64,000 bases of DNA from Hahella sp018986435. Lineage in GTDB: Bacteria > Pseudomonadota > Gammaproteobacteria > Pseudomonadales > Oleiphilaceae. Of the stretch, positions 49,104 to 58,084 are shown in pieces (within the stretch, counting starts at the first letter, position 1; each line of letters starts with the position of its first letter). Location: the NCBI RefSeq assembly GCF_050749805.1, contig NZ_CP192738.1:3472001-3536000 (forward strand). Direction: 5' to 3'. The notes below the pieces were generated by a model, which made no database searches, had not been told where the DNA came from, and saw only the letters and a list, made by a program, of their open reading frames with translations. Position numbers and translations under genes: made by a program.

Positions 49104-50412
49104 ATGTCTATACAGGAATCTCAACCCTCCGAGCCCGTCTATGTGGTGGACGGCGCCCGCTCCCCCTTCATTAAAGCCGGCGACAGACCTGGTCCTTTTC
49201 ACGCCGGCGATCTCGCGGCGCAGACCGGCGCTGCGTTGCTGCTGCGCCAGCCGTTTAACGCGGAGGCGATTGATGAAGTCATACTCGGCAACACCATGGC
49301 CGGTCCGGACGAAGCCAACATTGGTCGCGTGGCGGCCTTGAGAAATGGGGTGCGGCGAGGCGACGCCCGGCTACACGGTGCATCGTAACTGCGCGTCCGG
49401 CATGCAGGCGTTGGACAACGCCGCCGCCAGCATCGCCGACGGGCGCTCCGATCTGATTCTGGCCGGGGGAGTTGAAGCCATGAGCCACGCTCCGGTACTG
49501 CTGCGCGAGGATATGCTCAACTGGCTGGCGGACTGGCGTAAAGCGGACTCTCCGCTGGAAAAAATCAAACTGATTCCCGAGTTCGAAACCCGATACGTAG
49601 AACCGGTTATCGGCCTGTTACGCGGCCTGACCGACCCCATTGTCGGCCTCAATATGGGCCAGACCACAGAAAAAGAGGCGGAACATTTCGGCGTATCGCG
49701 ACAGGCCATGGACGAATACGCCGCACTTAGTCAGCAACGTCTGGCCCACGCCGACGAGGCCGATTACTTTAAGGAAGAGCGCACGCCGCTATACGCCCCG
49801 AATGGAACCTTTTACGGCAAGGATAACGGCATGCGTCCGGACACCACGCCAGAGTCCCTGGCGCGACTTAAACCCGCCTTTGACCCCTTTGGTCGCGTCA
49901 CCGCCGGCAACAGCTCGCAAATCACCGACGGCGCCTGCTGGCTGTTGCTGGCCAGTGAACGGGGCCTGAAGAAGCATGGCCTTACCCCTATCGCCCGTCT
50001 CTCTCATACCGCCTGGGCGGCGCTTGATCCCTCCATGATGGGACTCGGCGTCACCCTCTCCGCAACCGCCATTCTCAAGCAACGCGGATGGGGCCTGAGC
50101 GATATCGACTACTGGGAAATTAACGAAGCTTTCGCCGGGCAGGTGTTGGCCTGCCTGAACGCCTGGGCCGACGACGCCTATTGTCGAGAGCAGCTGGGGC
50201 TGGAGCAGGCCCTGGGAGAGCTGGATATGACACGCCTGAACGTAGACGGCGGCGCCATCGGACTTGGCCACCCTATCGGCGCCAGCGGGGCCCGCATTGT
50301 CCTTCACCTGATCCACGTCCTGCGCCGTCATCAGGCGCGACGCGGCATCGCTTCATTGTGCATCGGCGGCGGACAAGGCGGCGCGATGTTGGTGGAAAAT
50401 ATTGAATCGTAA
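49104..50412 (+). pseudogene. fadI: Acetyl-CoA acyltransferase (FadI-type thiolase), frameshifted
   Basis: Beta-oxidation thiolase that cleaves 3-ketoacyl-CoA. The 5' part (from ATG 49104, GAGGAAA upstream) carries VYVVDGARSPFIKAG and EVILGNTMAGPDEANIGRVA. The reading frame then breaks at a run of four G (49347-49350). Removing one G gives ...AALRNGCGEATPGYTVHRNC..., joining smoothly to the second frame. That frame holds the nucleophile NCASGM, later GHPIGASGARI (His) and CIGGGQGG (second Cys), up to the stop at 50412. All catalytic residues are therefore intact apart from the frameshift. A sequencing or assembly error in the homopolymer is as likely as a real mutation. It is followed 15 bases later by the FadJ-type gene. 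FadI/FadA assignment is by its position before a FadJ/FadB-like gene. Confidence 0.8.
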
Positions 50413-50427
50413 AGGGAGAACCTAACC

Positions 50428-52536
50428 ATGGAGCAGACTCAAGAAACCCACCCTATCAGCGAACTGGAACGGTCCGCCTTTATGCACTGGCGTCTACAGC
50501 GGGACGCTGACAACATTCTCTGGTTGCGTCTGGATCAACAGGGCGCTTCCGCCAACCTGCTGGGGACGGAAGTGCTTGGGGAACTGGCCCGCATTGTCGA
50601 CTTGCTGGAGCAACAGGCCGCAAGCTCCGGCGCACCAAGCGCCCTGGCTTTTATCTCCGACAAGGATGCGGGCTTTATCGCCGGCGCCGACATCAACCTG
50701 ATCGAGCAACTGCAAAGTCTTGAACGACCTGTTGATCGTCTTCTGTCCATCCAACAGATTTTCAATCGTATCGAAGCGCTGCCCTATCCCACGGTGGCGG
50801 CGATTCATGGCTATTGCCTCGGCGGCGGATTGGAACTGGCTTTAGCGTGCCGGTTCCGCATCGCCGCGGCTGACGCTAAGCTCGGCTTTCCCGAAGTGAA
50901 GCTGGGCCTTCATCCCGGCTGGGGCGGCACGGTGCGTCTGCCCCGATTGATCGGCGTCACCGACGCCATGGACATGATTCTCAGTGGTAAACCGGTTTCC
51001 GGCGAACGCGCTCAGGAACTGGGGTTGGTGGACCACATCGCGCCCCGCCGTCAGTTCGCCAACGCCGTACTCGCCATCCTGCGAGACAATCCCAAGCCTC
51101 ATGAACCCAGCCTCGGCGGCAAGATCCTGAACGCTTCGGTGCTGAGCGGCCCGGTGGCGTCGGAACTGGAGCGGCGACTGCGTAAACGCGCGGACCGTCG
51201 CCATTATCCCGCGCCTTACGCCGTGGTCGACCTTTGGGACCATCATGGCCGGGACACGGAAAGAATGCTGCATAAAGAAGCAGAGTCCTTTGTCGCCATG
51301 AGCCGCACCCCCGCCTCGCAAAACCTGCGGCGCATTTTCTTGCTGCAACAGGAACTGAAAGGCATGGGTAACAAGGCGCGGGATCAGATTCGTCATGTGC
51401 ATGTCATTGGCGCAGGCGCTATGGGAGGCGATATCGCCGCCTGGTGCGCGCTCCAAGGGCTGCGCGTCACCTTGCAGGATCAAGACCCCGAAAGCATCGC
51501 TACAGCGTACAGGCATGCGGATACGCTGTTCCAGCATAAGCTTGAGGACAAGCGGCTGGCGATGGTCGCGCGGGATCGCCTGACGCCGGACCCCGAAGGT
51601 ATCGGCCTGACCCGGGCGGATCTGGTGCTGGAGGCGATTCCGGAAAAACGGGAAGCCAAACTGCAGCTATACAAAGACATAGAGCCGCGCATGCAAGAAG
51701 ACGCGATTCTGGCCACCAATACCTCCAGCATTCCTATTGATGAATTGGCGCGCGGACTTGCCCGTCCCGAGCGTCTGGTGGGCTGCCATTTCTTCAACCC
51801 GGTCGACAAAATGCAGCTGGTGGAGGTGATTAAAGGCGACCAAACCTCTCAACAGGCGTTTGAACGCGCTATGGCTTTCGCCTCTCTTATCAAACGCGTT
51901 CCCACTCCCGTTAACAGCACCCCTGGATTTTTCGTGAACCGGGTGCTGACCCCGTATCTGCTGGAGGCGATGATGATGTATGACGAGGGCATCCCTGCAG
52001 AGACGCTGGACGCGGCGGCGGAAGAGTTCGGCATGGCCATGGGACCGGCGGAAACCGTGGACCTGGTGGGTGTCGATATTTGTCTGGATGTTGCAGAGCA
52101 CATGAGCGGATTGATTCGTGGCGACGCGCCGGAAATGTTCAAAAGCTGGATATCGAAAGGCCGTCTCGGTCGCAAAACCGGTCAGGGATTTTATGAGTAC
52201 AAGGATGGCGAGCCGCAAAAAAACCGGGTTTCGCGACCAGAGGACCCGGAAATGGAAGCCATCCGTCAGCGCATGATCTACCGCATGTTGAACGAAGCCG
52301 TGGCCTGTTTGAGAGAAAAAGTCATTGAACACCCAGACCATGGCGATCTGGCGATGGTGTTGGGGGCGGGTTTTGCGCCGTTCAGAGGCGGTCCCTTTCG
52401 CTATATCGAGGCTCGCGGCCCTACGCAAATCAAGCGCCAGCTTATCTTAATGACGCAGGACTATGGCGACCGTTTCACTCCGGATAAAGGATGGGACATC
52501 TTCGCCCTGGGGACGAACGAGAGCGAAGAAATCTGA
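50428..52536 (+). CDS. fadJ: Multifunctional beta-oxidation enzyme (FadJ/FadB-type)
   Basis: A 702-residue fusion of enoyl-CoA hydratase/isomerase (1-~190) and 3-hydroxyacyl-CoA dehydrogenase (~310-700). Hydratase residues: oxyanion-hole AGADINLIEQ and the two catalytic glutamates in GGGLELALACR and FPEVKLGLHPGWGG. Dehydrogenase: NAD loop GAGAMGGDIAAW and catalytic histidine in VGCHFFNPVDKMQLVEVI, with the C-terminal helical domains following. It acts with the thiolase encoded just upstream as a beta-oxidation complex. FadJ (~710) fits length better than FadB (~730), though the distinction is soft. The start ATG 50428 lies after GGGAGA, 15 bases after the thiolase stop. Confidence 0.9.
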   Translation: MEQTQETHPISELERSAFMHWRLQRDADNILWLRLDQQGASANLLGTEVLGELARIVDLLEQQAASSGAPSALAFISDKDAGFIAGADINLIEQLQSLERPVDRLLSIQQIFNRIEALPYPTVAAIHGYCLGGGLELALACRFRIAAADAKLGFPEVKLGLHPGWGGTVRLPRLIGVTDAMDMILSGKPVSGERAQELGLVDHIAPRRQFANAVLAILRDNPKPHEPSLGGKILNASVLSGPVASELERRLRKRADRRHYPAPYAVVDLWDHHGRDTERMLHKEAESFVAMSRTPASQNLRRIFLLQQELKGMGNKARDQIRHVHVIGAGAMGGDIAAWCALQGLRVTLQDQDPESIATAYRHADTLFQHKLEDKRLAMVARDRLTPDPEGIGLTRADLVLEAIPEKREAKLQLYKDIEPRMQEDAILATNTSSIPIDELARGLARPERLVGCHFFNPVDKMQLVEVIKGDQTSQQAFERAMAFASLIKRVPTPVNSTPGFFVNRVLTPYLLEAMMMYDEGIPAETLDAAAEEFGMAMGPAETVDLVGVDICLDVAEHMSGLIRGDAPEMFKSWISKGRLGRKTGQGFYEYKDGEPQKNRVSRPEDPEMEAIRQRMIYRMLNEAVACLREKVIEHPDHGDLAMVLGAGFAPFRGGPFRYIEARGPTQIKRQLILMTQDYGDRFTPDKGWDIFALGTNESEEI

Positions 52537-52572
52537 TGCGGCTATAGGGTTCTCTGACTGCCAATATATATT

Positions 52573-53496
52573 CTAGGGCTGATGGGAGTTTGCGCGTTGT
52601 TCCCCGGCGTAGGCCTTCAGGCTCTCCAACGTTTCCGCTGATGGCGGGCCATTGTCATAAGGCCGCGATGAGAGCGCTTCGAAACTGTCGCTATAGTTGT
52701 AGTGGTTATATCGGTTGTAGTCGTCATCAGTCACGTCGTCTTCCATGGGGACAGTGGTAGTCTGGTTAGAATGCTGGAAAGACTGCAGGGGAACCGGCTC
52801 AGGCATGACAATCAACAGTCCGATCAGTGCGGCGCTCGCCATTCCCGCCACCCATGCTAGACTGGCTGGATGAAGTTGGCGGGCGTCGCGGGGAATCAGC
52901 AGGGCTCCCAGAATCAGTCCGGTAATGAGCCCTCCCCCGTGAGCGGCGTTGTCGATGCCGTCCACCAGGAAACCAAAGACAATGGTGAGCAGGGAAAAAA
53001 TAGCGGCGCCGAAGAAAATCCAGCGGAACTCAATCAAAGGCACGCGGGTTCTATTCAGCCAGAGGTAACTGAGTAACGCTCCATACACGCCGAATATGCC
53101 TCCCGAAACGCCTGCGGAGATGACGCTGACGATATGGAAAGTGAGGGAAAACAAGTTGCCGACGAGTCCCGACGTTATAAAGATGAGTAAAAAACGCGTA
53201 TGTCCGTACATGCGCTCCACCCACTGCCCCCCGTCCCACAGCGCCCAGACGTTCAGCGTCAGGTGGATAATGCCGAAGTGGAGAAAAACCGCCGTACCCA
53301 GCCGCCACCATTGTCCGTTCTGCGTCGCCGGGCTGAAGTTGGCGCCCCACTGCAGCATGACATGACTTGAGACATGCCAAAATTCACCGTTTTTTAACCA
53401 TATAGAGACAAAAACGAGTATAATCCCGAGAATGATTATCATTGAAGTGTAAGTAACGGCGACTCTTTCTTTTAGCTGTTCATAGAAAGAAGGCAT
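52573..53496 (-). CDS. Rhomboid-family intramembrane serine protease
   Basis: A 307-residue inner-membrane protease with about seven hydrophobic segments. The signature QWWRLGTAVFLHFGIIHLTL is followed by the NVWALWDGG segment with N82. The catalytic dyad is S131 in SAGVSGGIFG (GxSG) and H186 in NNAAHGGGLITG. An acidic/aromatic C-terminal tail of ~75 residues (DDVTDDDYNRYNHYNYSDSF) lies in the cytoplasm and is unusual. It cleaves membrane proteins within or near the bilayer; targets unknown. It stands alone on the minus strand, with the EPS genes starting beyond on the other strand. Confidence 0.87.
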   Translation of the reverse strand: MPSFYEQLKERVAVTYTSMIIILGIILVFVSIWLKNGEFWHVSSHVMLQWGANFSPATQNGQWWRLGTAVFLHFGIIHLTLNVWALWDGGQWVERMYGHTRFLLIFITSGLVGNLFSLTFHIVSVISAGVSGGIFGVYGALLSYLWLNRTRVPLIEFRWIFFGAAIFSLLTIVFGFLVDGIDNAAHGGGLITGLILGALLIPRDARQLHPASLAWVAGMASAALIGLLIVMPEPVPLQSFQHSNQTTTVPMEDDVTDDDYNRYNHYNYSDSFEALSSRPYDNGPPSAETLESLKAYAGEQRANSHQP

Positions 53497-53551
53497 GGAC
53501 GCGCTGGATTCCCTGCGAAAGTTTTTAACTTGTTGAAATTAAAAGGACATA

Positions 53552-53579
53552 TTGGCTCGGTATAAATGGAAACTATCAT
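53552..53579 (+). promoter_or_regulatory. Candidate sigma-70 promoter of the EPS glycosyltransferase
   Basis: TTGGCT (53552-53557) and TATCAT (53574-53579) are 16 bases apart and lie ~200 bases before the sugar-transferase gene. The match to TTGACA/TATAAT is partial, and nothing further supports it. Confidence 0.25.
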
Positions 53580-53743
53580 ACCCCGGGCGCAGACGCACGT
53601 TAACACGATGAACAGACACAGACTTTCACTGCGACGCCTGACGCCGCCTTTTTGGGGCCCGCGAACATTTGTTCCCAGCCCTCCCACCTCCGGACCCTAG
53701 AGGAGACTGACGCTCTTTCGATAGGACAAAGAACCAAGGAGTA

Positions 53744-53777
53744 AAGGATTAGATGTACACAAGGATTAGAGGTACAC
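53744..53777 (+). repeat. 17-bp tandem duplication over the ribosome site
   Basis: AAGGATTAGATGTACAC (53744-53760) and AAGGATTAGAGGTACAC (53761-53777) are adjacent copies differing at one base, ending directly at the ATG of the sugar-transferase gene. The second copy supplies the AGAGG ribosome site; in the first the corresponding bases read AGATG. Confidence 0.8.
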
Positions 53778-55166
53778 ATGGACAACCTGCAACGATCAAT
53801 GAAGATCGGCTTTGGCCGTAAAAATCTGCATCAGTTTTGCGAGGCGCTGTTAGACCCCCTCGCCCTGTTCATCAGCATATTGCTGGTGAGTTATCTATTC
53901 GAAGACGCGATTGAAGCGCCCGCGATGATCTCCGCGCTATTTGCATTCTGCGTCGCCTTCCCCGGGCAATCACGACTACACCAACCTTTGAGCCGTTGTC
54001 TCGTCGACATACTGTTGAGCTGGTTCGTCATCGCCTTTTTGATTCTGTCTTTAGGCTACGCCACGCGATCGATCGACTTATTCTCGCTGTCCACCATTCT
54101 TCACTGGCTGTGGATTGGCCCCGCTTTACAAGTCAGCGCGCATCTCGCGTTCCGCTACTTCACAGTATTGCTGCAACTGCGCGGCGATCGACAGAAAGTG
54201 GTCATCGTGGGCATGAACGAACAAGGACTGGAACTCGCCAAGCGCCTGTCCCGCAGCCCCTATTACAACGTCGAAATACTGGGCTTTTTCGATGACCGAA
54301 CGGCGGACCGACTGCCCAAAGGCGCCGACTGGCCGGTGCTGGGGGATTTTTCTGAGCTATATGACTACTGCAAGGAGCAGCGCATAAACAGTATTTATCT
54401 GTCGCTGCCCATGACGACGCAGCCTCGCATTCTGGCGATTCTCGATAGCCTGGGCGACACCACCGCATCGATATCGTTCATTCCCGATATGTTCGTGACC
54501 AAGCTGATCCAGGGCAACGTCTATCAGGTCACCGGCATGCCGGTCGTCTCTGTTTGCGATACGCCGTTCCGGGGCGTCAATGGCTTGATCAAGCGTTGGA
54601 GCGACATTGTGCTTTCCGCATTGATATTAGTGATGATCGCGCCGGTGTTGGCGGTGATCGCGGTGATGGTGAAAGTCAGTTCGCCCGGTCCCGTGATTTT
54701 CAAGCAGCGTCGTTACGGTTTGGATGGCGAAGAAATCATCGTCTACAAATTCCGCTCCATGACCGTCTGTGAAGACGGCGATGTCATCAAACAAGCGCAA
54801 AACGGCGATAAGCGGCTCACGCCTATCGGTGGTTTCCTGCGCAAAACCTCATTGGATGAGCTTCCCCAGTTCATCAATGTGCTGCAAGGCAGGATGAGCA
54901 TTGTTGGGCCCCGTCCCCACGCGGTGGCGCACAACGAGCAATATCGCAAGCTCATCAAAGGCTACATGGTTCGCCACAAAGTTCGGCCGGGCATCACCGG
55001 TTGGGCTCAGGTCAACGGTTTGCGGGGCGAAACACAAACCCTGGAGCGCATGCAGGCGCGGATCGAGTTCGATCTCGACTACCTGCGCAACTGGTCGCTG
55101 GCGTTGGACCTGAAAATCATCCTGATGACTGTTGGCATGGTCTACAAGGACGAATATGCATACTGA
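53778..55166 (+). CDS. Polyprenyl-phosphate sugar-1-phosphate transferase (WcaJ/Pss-type)
   Basis: A 462-residue inner-membrane enzyme that starts exopolysaccharide repeat units by moving hexose-1-phosphate from a nucleotide sugar to undecaprenyl phosphate. The N-terminal half has about four membrane helices (~20-125), then a CoA-binding-like Rossmann region (VVIVGMNEQGLELAKRL). After a further membrane helix (~275-295), the C-terminal half is the bacterial sugar transferase with KFRSMTV, RKTSLDELPQFINVLQGRMS, VGPRPHAVAHNEQY and VRPGITGWAQVNGLRGET. Length is that of the WcaJ class (about 465). It heads a plus-strand pair with the asparagine-synthase-like gene, while the rest of the EPS cluster is on the minus strand. 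Confidence 0.92.
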   Translation: MDNLQRSMKIGFGRKNLHQFCEALLDPLALFISILLVSYLFEDAIEAPAMISALFAFCVAFPGQSRLHQPLSRCLVDILLSWFVIAFLILSLGYATRSIDLFSLSTILHWLWIGPALQVSAHLAFRYFTVLLQLRGDRQKVVIVGMNEQGLELAKRLSRSPYYNVEILGFFDDRTADRLPKGADWPVLGDFSELYDYCKEQRINSIYLSLPMTTQPRILAILDSLGDTTASISFIPDMFVTKLIQGNVYQVTGMPVVSVCDTPFRGVNGLIKRWSDIVLSALILVMIAPVLAVIAVMVKVSSPGPVIFKQRRYGLDGEEIIVYKFRSMTVCEDGDVIKQAQNGDKRLTPIGGFLRKTSLDELPQFINVLQGRMSIVGPRPHAVAHNEQYRKLIKGYMVRHKVRPGITGWAQVNGLRGETQTLERMQARIEFDLDYLRNWSLALDLKIILMTVGMVYKDEYAY

Positions 55167-55238
55167 ATCCGGACCTGGAACATCATCCGGGCGCCGCGCA
55201 ATGGATATGACCTCCCACTTATTTGAGAGATATTTGCA

Positions 55239-56771
55239 ATGAAAGGCCTGTACATTAACGTTACCAACGTGAAAGCCGAGGTAGAGTTATTTTCTTCTTC
55301 GATCGGCGCCCCCTCGGACATACATGAGTTCGACTCTCCTCTTGGCGCCCACATTTTAGTGGATGTGCATCGCGCCAATTGGCCAGAGGGCGTCGCCTAC
55401 GCCGATGAAGCGTCGCGCTCGCTGGCGGTGGGCTGCGGACACTTCGTCTTCAACGGACGTTTAGGCAATATCAGCGAGTTCGCCCGCGCTTTCTTCCGGG
55501 CGGAGACGGAAGAGGAACGCACCGCGGTGTGCTCCCTGATCGAAGCCGGCAGCTACCTGTTCTATATCGAAACCGGCGGCGAGTACTATCTGGTGACCGA
55601 TCCCTTCGCGCTGGTTCCGCACTTTCAGGATGTGCAATCCGAAACGCTGCGTGTCGCGCCGGCGCCTTGCTACATCGCGGACGGCAAGGACGTGGACCCG
55701 GTGCTGCAAAACATCCTGAACATCAAACGGCACCTGTTTGGCGGCTATACCTTGTTCAAAGGCGTCGAGCGGCTGGAAGTGGGCGCGATTATGTCGCGCG
55801 ACCGCACGTCGTTCTATTTCGATTACCTGAACGGCTCCGGCGACCTGCACAACGTCAATGAAAAGATGCGCAAAGGCATGGGGATCTTTGGCGATCGCAA
55901 AAAGATTCTGCCTTTAAGCGGCGGACTGGATTCGCGATATTTGCTGTCTCTCGGCAAGACTCATTACGGGTACACCTACGGACCGGCGAATACCGGCGAC
56001 CGCCCCGTCGCCCGCAAGTTCGCCGGCTTCTTCGATGACTACCGTGAGTTTTCTCTGCTCGATCTCAGCTATCCAAAACTCTCGCAACAGCTGGGCGAGA
56101 AAATGTTCAAAGGGTTGGTGTCGCGCCCGCTCTCCGAGCTGCTGGTGGTGTACCGTCACTTCTATGAAGCATGGGGCGACGGCAACCTGTTCGTCGACGG
56201 CTACCTGGGGGGCACCTTGCAAAGGGGGTATTACTTTAATATCGAGTCCACCTGGGGGACGTTGTTCCGTATCTTCCCTTCCCTGATGTTCCGTTTCATC
56301 ACACCGGAAGACCTGATCCGTTACCGCTACCGTCAGTTGGACGCCGCCGGCAAAGAATTGTTGTTGAACAACTTCCATGCCGCCACGGCGCGTTTCAACT
56401 GCGACGGCTGGAAGAAAATATTCCTGTATGAAGCGCTGTACGGGCGCAGCGGGCGCTGGATCACTCACGGCGGCTGTGTAATGGCGAGCCAGTTCTTCAC
56501 GCCGGTGCAGCCCTTCGTCTTCTTCGACGTCTTCCGCACTTTCATGTCTCTGGACGTGCGCAAGTTCAACAGTTTTTCCCTGCTCTCGCCCCTATGGAAA
56601 ACACTGCCGAAAGGCCTGAGCGATGTGGCCACCCTCGATTTATATCGCCCGCTCTGGCCCGCCATGCTGAATCGCTGCCTGCACGTGGCGTCAAGGACAA
56701 CCGACAAACTTTCCCTCAGCAATCGCTTTGATAACTACAAGGAAGAATTGCCCAAGGTGCAGTGGGAGTGA
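55239..56771 (+). CDS. Asparagine-synthase-like protein of the EPS cluster
   Basis: A 510-residue cytoplasmic protein. The C-terminal domain has the ATP pyrophosphatase loop LPLSGGLDSRYLL (SGGxDS). The N-terminal domain keeps the Ntn/amidotransferase-like layout (AVGCGHFVFNGRLGNISEFA, YYLVTDPFALVPHF), but the protein starts MKGLY rather than Met-Cys. The glutaminase nucleophile is therefore absent, and the protein cannot use glutamine in the usual way. It may use ammonia or another amine, or ligate a different substrate in polysaccharide modification. It follows the sugar transferase by 72 bases. I do not recognise a characterised homologue. Confidence 0.7.
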   Translation: MKGLYINVTNVKAEVELFSSSIGAPSDIHEFDSPLGAHILVDVHRANWPEGVAYADEASRSLAVGCGHFVFNGRLGNISEFARAFFRAETEEERTAVCSLIEAGSYLFYIETGGEYYLVTDPFALVPHFQDVQSETLRVAPAPCYIADGKDVDPVLQNILNIKRHLFGGYTLFKGVERLEVGAIMSRDRTSFYFDYLNGSGDLHNVNEKMRKGMGIFGDRKKILPLSGGLDSRYLLSLGKTHYGYTYGPANTGDRPVARKFAGFFDDYREFSLLDLSYPKLSQQLGEKMFKGLVSRPLSELLVVYRHFYEAWGDGNLFVDGYLGGTLQRGYYFNIESTWGTLFRIFPSLMFRFITPEDLIRYRYRQLDAAGKELLLNNFHAATARFNCDGWKKIFLYEALYGRSGRWITHGGCVMASQFFTPVQPFVFFDVFRTFMSLDVRKFNSFSLLSPLWKTLPKGLSDVATLDLYRPLWPAMLNRCLHVASRTTDKLSLSNRFDNYKEELPKVQWE

Positions 56772-56819
56772 ATTTGTCCGCAGCTGCAGTCCAGACGTAG
56801 ATGACGCAGGCAAATTTTG

Positions 56820-56898
56820 TAAAGTAGGAAAAAAGTAAAGCAAGCAAAGTGAAGTGAAGTGAGAGAAGCGAAACAATAAAGAAGATAATAAAGACGTT
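56820..56898. other. Purine-rich tract on the plus strand
   Basis: From about 56820 to 56898 the plus strand is mostly A and G (stretches such as AAGTGAAGTGAAGTGAGAG, with a small GTGAA tandem repeat). It lies in the 188-base spacer between the converging asparagine-synthase-like and lyase-like genes. It may be transcribed 3' region; no function can be stated. Confidence 0.4.
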
Positions 56899-56906
56899 AC
56901 TGAATG

Positions 56907-56942
56907 GGTTCGCCGAGTCTGCCGTGACAGGCTCGGCGAACC
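56907..56942. terminator. Long hairpin between converging genes
   Basis: GGTTCGCCGAG (56907-56917) pairs perfectly with CTCGGCGAACC (56932-56942), with a further CTG/CAG pairing inside. The stem is strong and centrally placed between converging genes, as expected for a bidirectional transcription end, although T-tracts are weak on both sides. Confidence 0.6.
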
Positions 56943-56959
56943 GCTATTGAATCCTTCCG

Positions 56960-58081
56960 TTAATCCAACTCCAGACTGGGTCTTTTGGGAATCGCCATCC
57001 TGACTTTTTCCGGAATGGACGGATCGGGCTCGCAATCCGCAAGCGAGTTGCAGCCGATCATCTTCATATCATCCCACTGAATCGTCAGCAGCCCACCGTT
57101 GGCGGTGACGTAATCAATCAACTCCGCAGAAGTATAGAGTTTCATGGGGCTGATAATACTGATGCCATCCGGAGAGGGATCGAGAGGATGGCGGGTGTAG
57201 TTGTGAATGTCGAAAATAGTCTGGGGTTCCTGATTGTCCAGCGCCGCGGTCATCTGGAAACGACCGGTCTCCGCATCCCCCTCAATAAAGGTGTACTCAA
57301 GAGATATCCACTGTCCCACGGGGACTTCAAAAGTCTGGTTGACTTCACGCCATAGCGCGTCGTCCCACTTCTGTGTGGTCTGATTAAACGTGCGCGCCCG
57401 TATGGCGAAACGTAGCTGGTTCTGCCCCTCCTTTATGCTGGGTTTGTTGATATTCACGCTGACGACGAACGGATAAGGATTTCCATCCCAATGGGGATTG
57501 TTCCACCAGGAAGACAGAGACAGCCAGTCAATGGTTTTCGGGTAGGTCCGCAGCATGCTGAAGCTGTTGCTCAGATACATGCGCACCTTCAGCTTTAACT
57601 CTTTAAAGCCGGTCTTGCCAGTGACGTCTAACTGCACTCTGCCTTTCTCGTTATTGACGTTGGGTTTTTTCAACGCGAAAGCGAGCACCTTGTTGCTGGG
57701 ATCATCCAGCGCCGGCTGCACCTGCGCCCAGCGTTCAGTGAGGTCGCCGCCTTCATAGTTAATGAATGCGCCGCCAAATCCCATGGTGGTTTTCTGTTCA
57801 TTGATCCAATTGCGCACGCAGGAAAACTGATTGGTGCCTAGTTTGGGTTCTGCAGTTTTGCCCGGCTGGATGTCCTGGAAATATAAGCCTTCGTTGAAGT
57901 CTGAGCTGAAAACGACCCGATTTCCGTCGTTACATGACCAAAACCAGTCCAGTTGCGGCGTTTCCGCCTGGACCGAATCAAGGGGCGGAAGTAAACACCC
58001 CAGAGCGGTAAGTAGAAGCGCCCGTCGTTTCGTAACGTCGGGCGACTTGGTCGAGTTGGCTGTCGGCCTGTCCATAAGCAC
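56960..58081 (-). CDS. Secreted jelly-roll protein, polysaccharide-lyase-like
   Basis: A 373-residue exported protein. The N-terminus has TKRRALLLTALGCLLPPLD, a basic, Tat-like signal cleaved near QAE. The mature part is predicted to be a beta jelly roll (EGDAETGRFQMTAALDNQEP, VQLDVTGKTGFKELKLKVRM) like polysaccharide-binding or -cleaving proteins of EPS clusters. Four cysteines could form disulfides (WSCND, QFSCVRN, MIGCNSLADC). Lyase activity is inferred from the cluster context. Start could be GTG 58081 (AGGAG 5 bases away) or ATG 58075. It is the last gene of the minus-strand EPS series, beyond a decayed duplication. Confidence 0.62.
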   Translation of the reverse strand: MLMDRPTANSTKSPDVTKRRALLLTALGCLLPPLDSVQAETPQLDWFWSCNDGNRVVFSSDFNEGLYFQDIQPGKTAEPKLGTNQFSCVRNWINEQKTTMGFGGAFINYEGGDLTERWAQVQPALDDPSNKVLAFALKKPNVNNEKGRVQLDVTGKTGFKELKLKVRMYLSNSFSMLRTYPKTIDWLSLSSWWNNPHWDGNPYPFVVSVNINKPSIKEGQNQLRFAIRARTFNQTTQKWDDALWREVNQTFEVPVGQWISLEYTFIEGDAETGRFQMTAALDNQEPQTIFDIHNYTRHPLDPSPDGISIISPMKLYTSAELIDYVTANGGLLTIQWDDMKMIGCNSLADCEPDPSIPEKVRMAIPKRPSLELD

Positions 58082-58084
58082 TCT

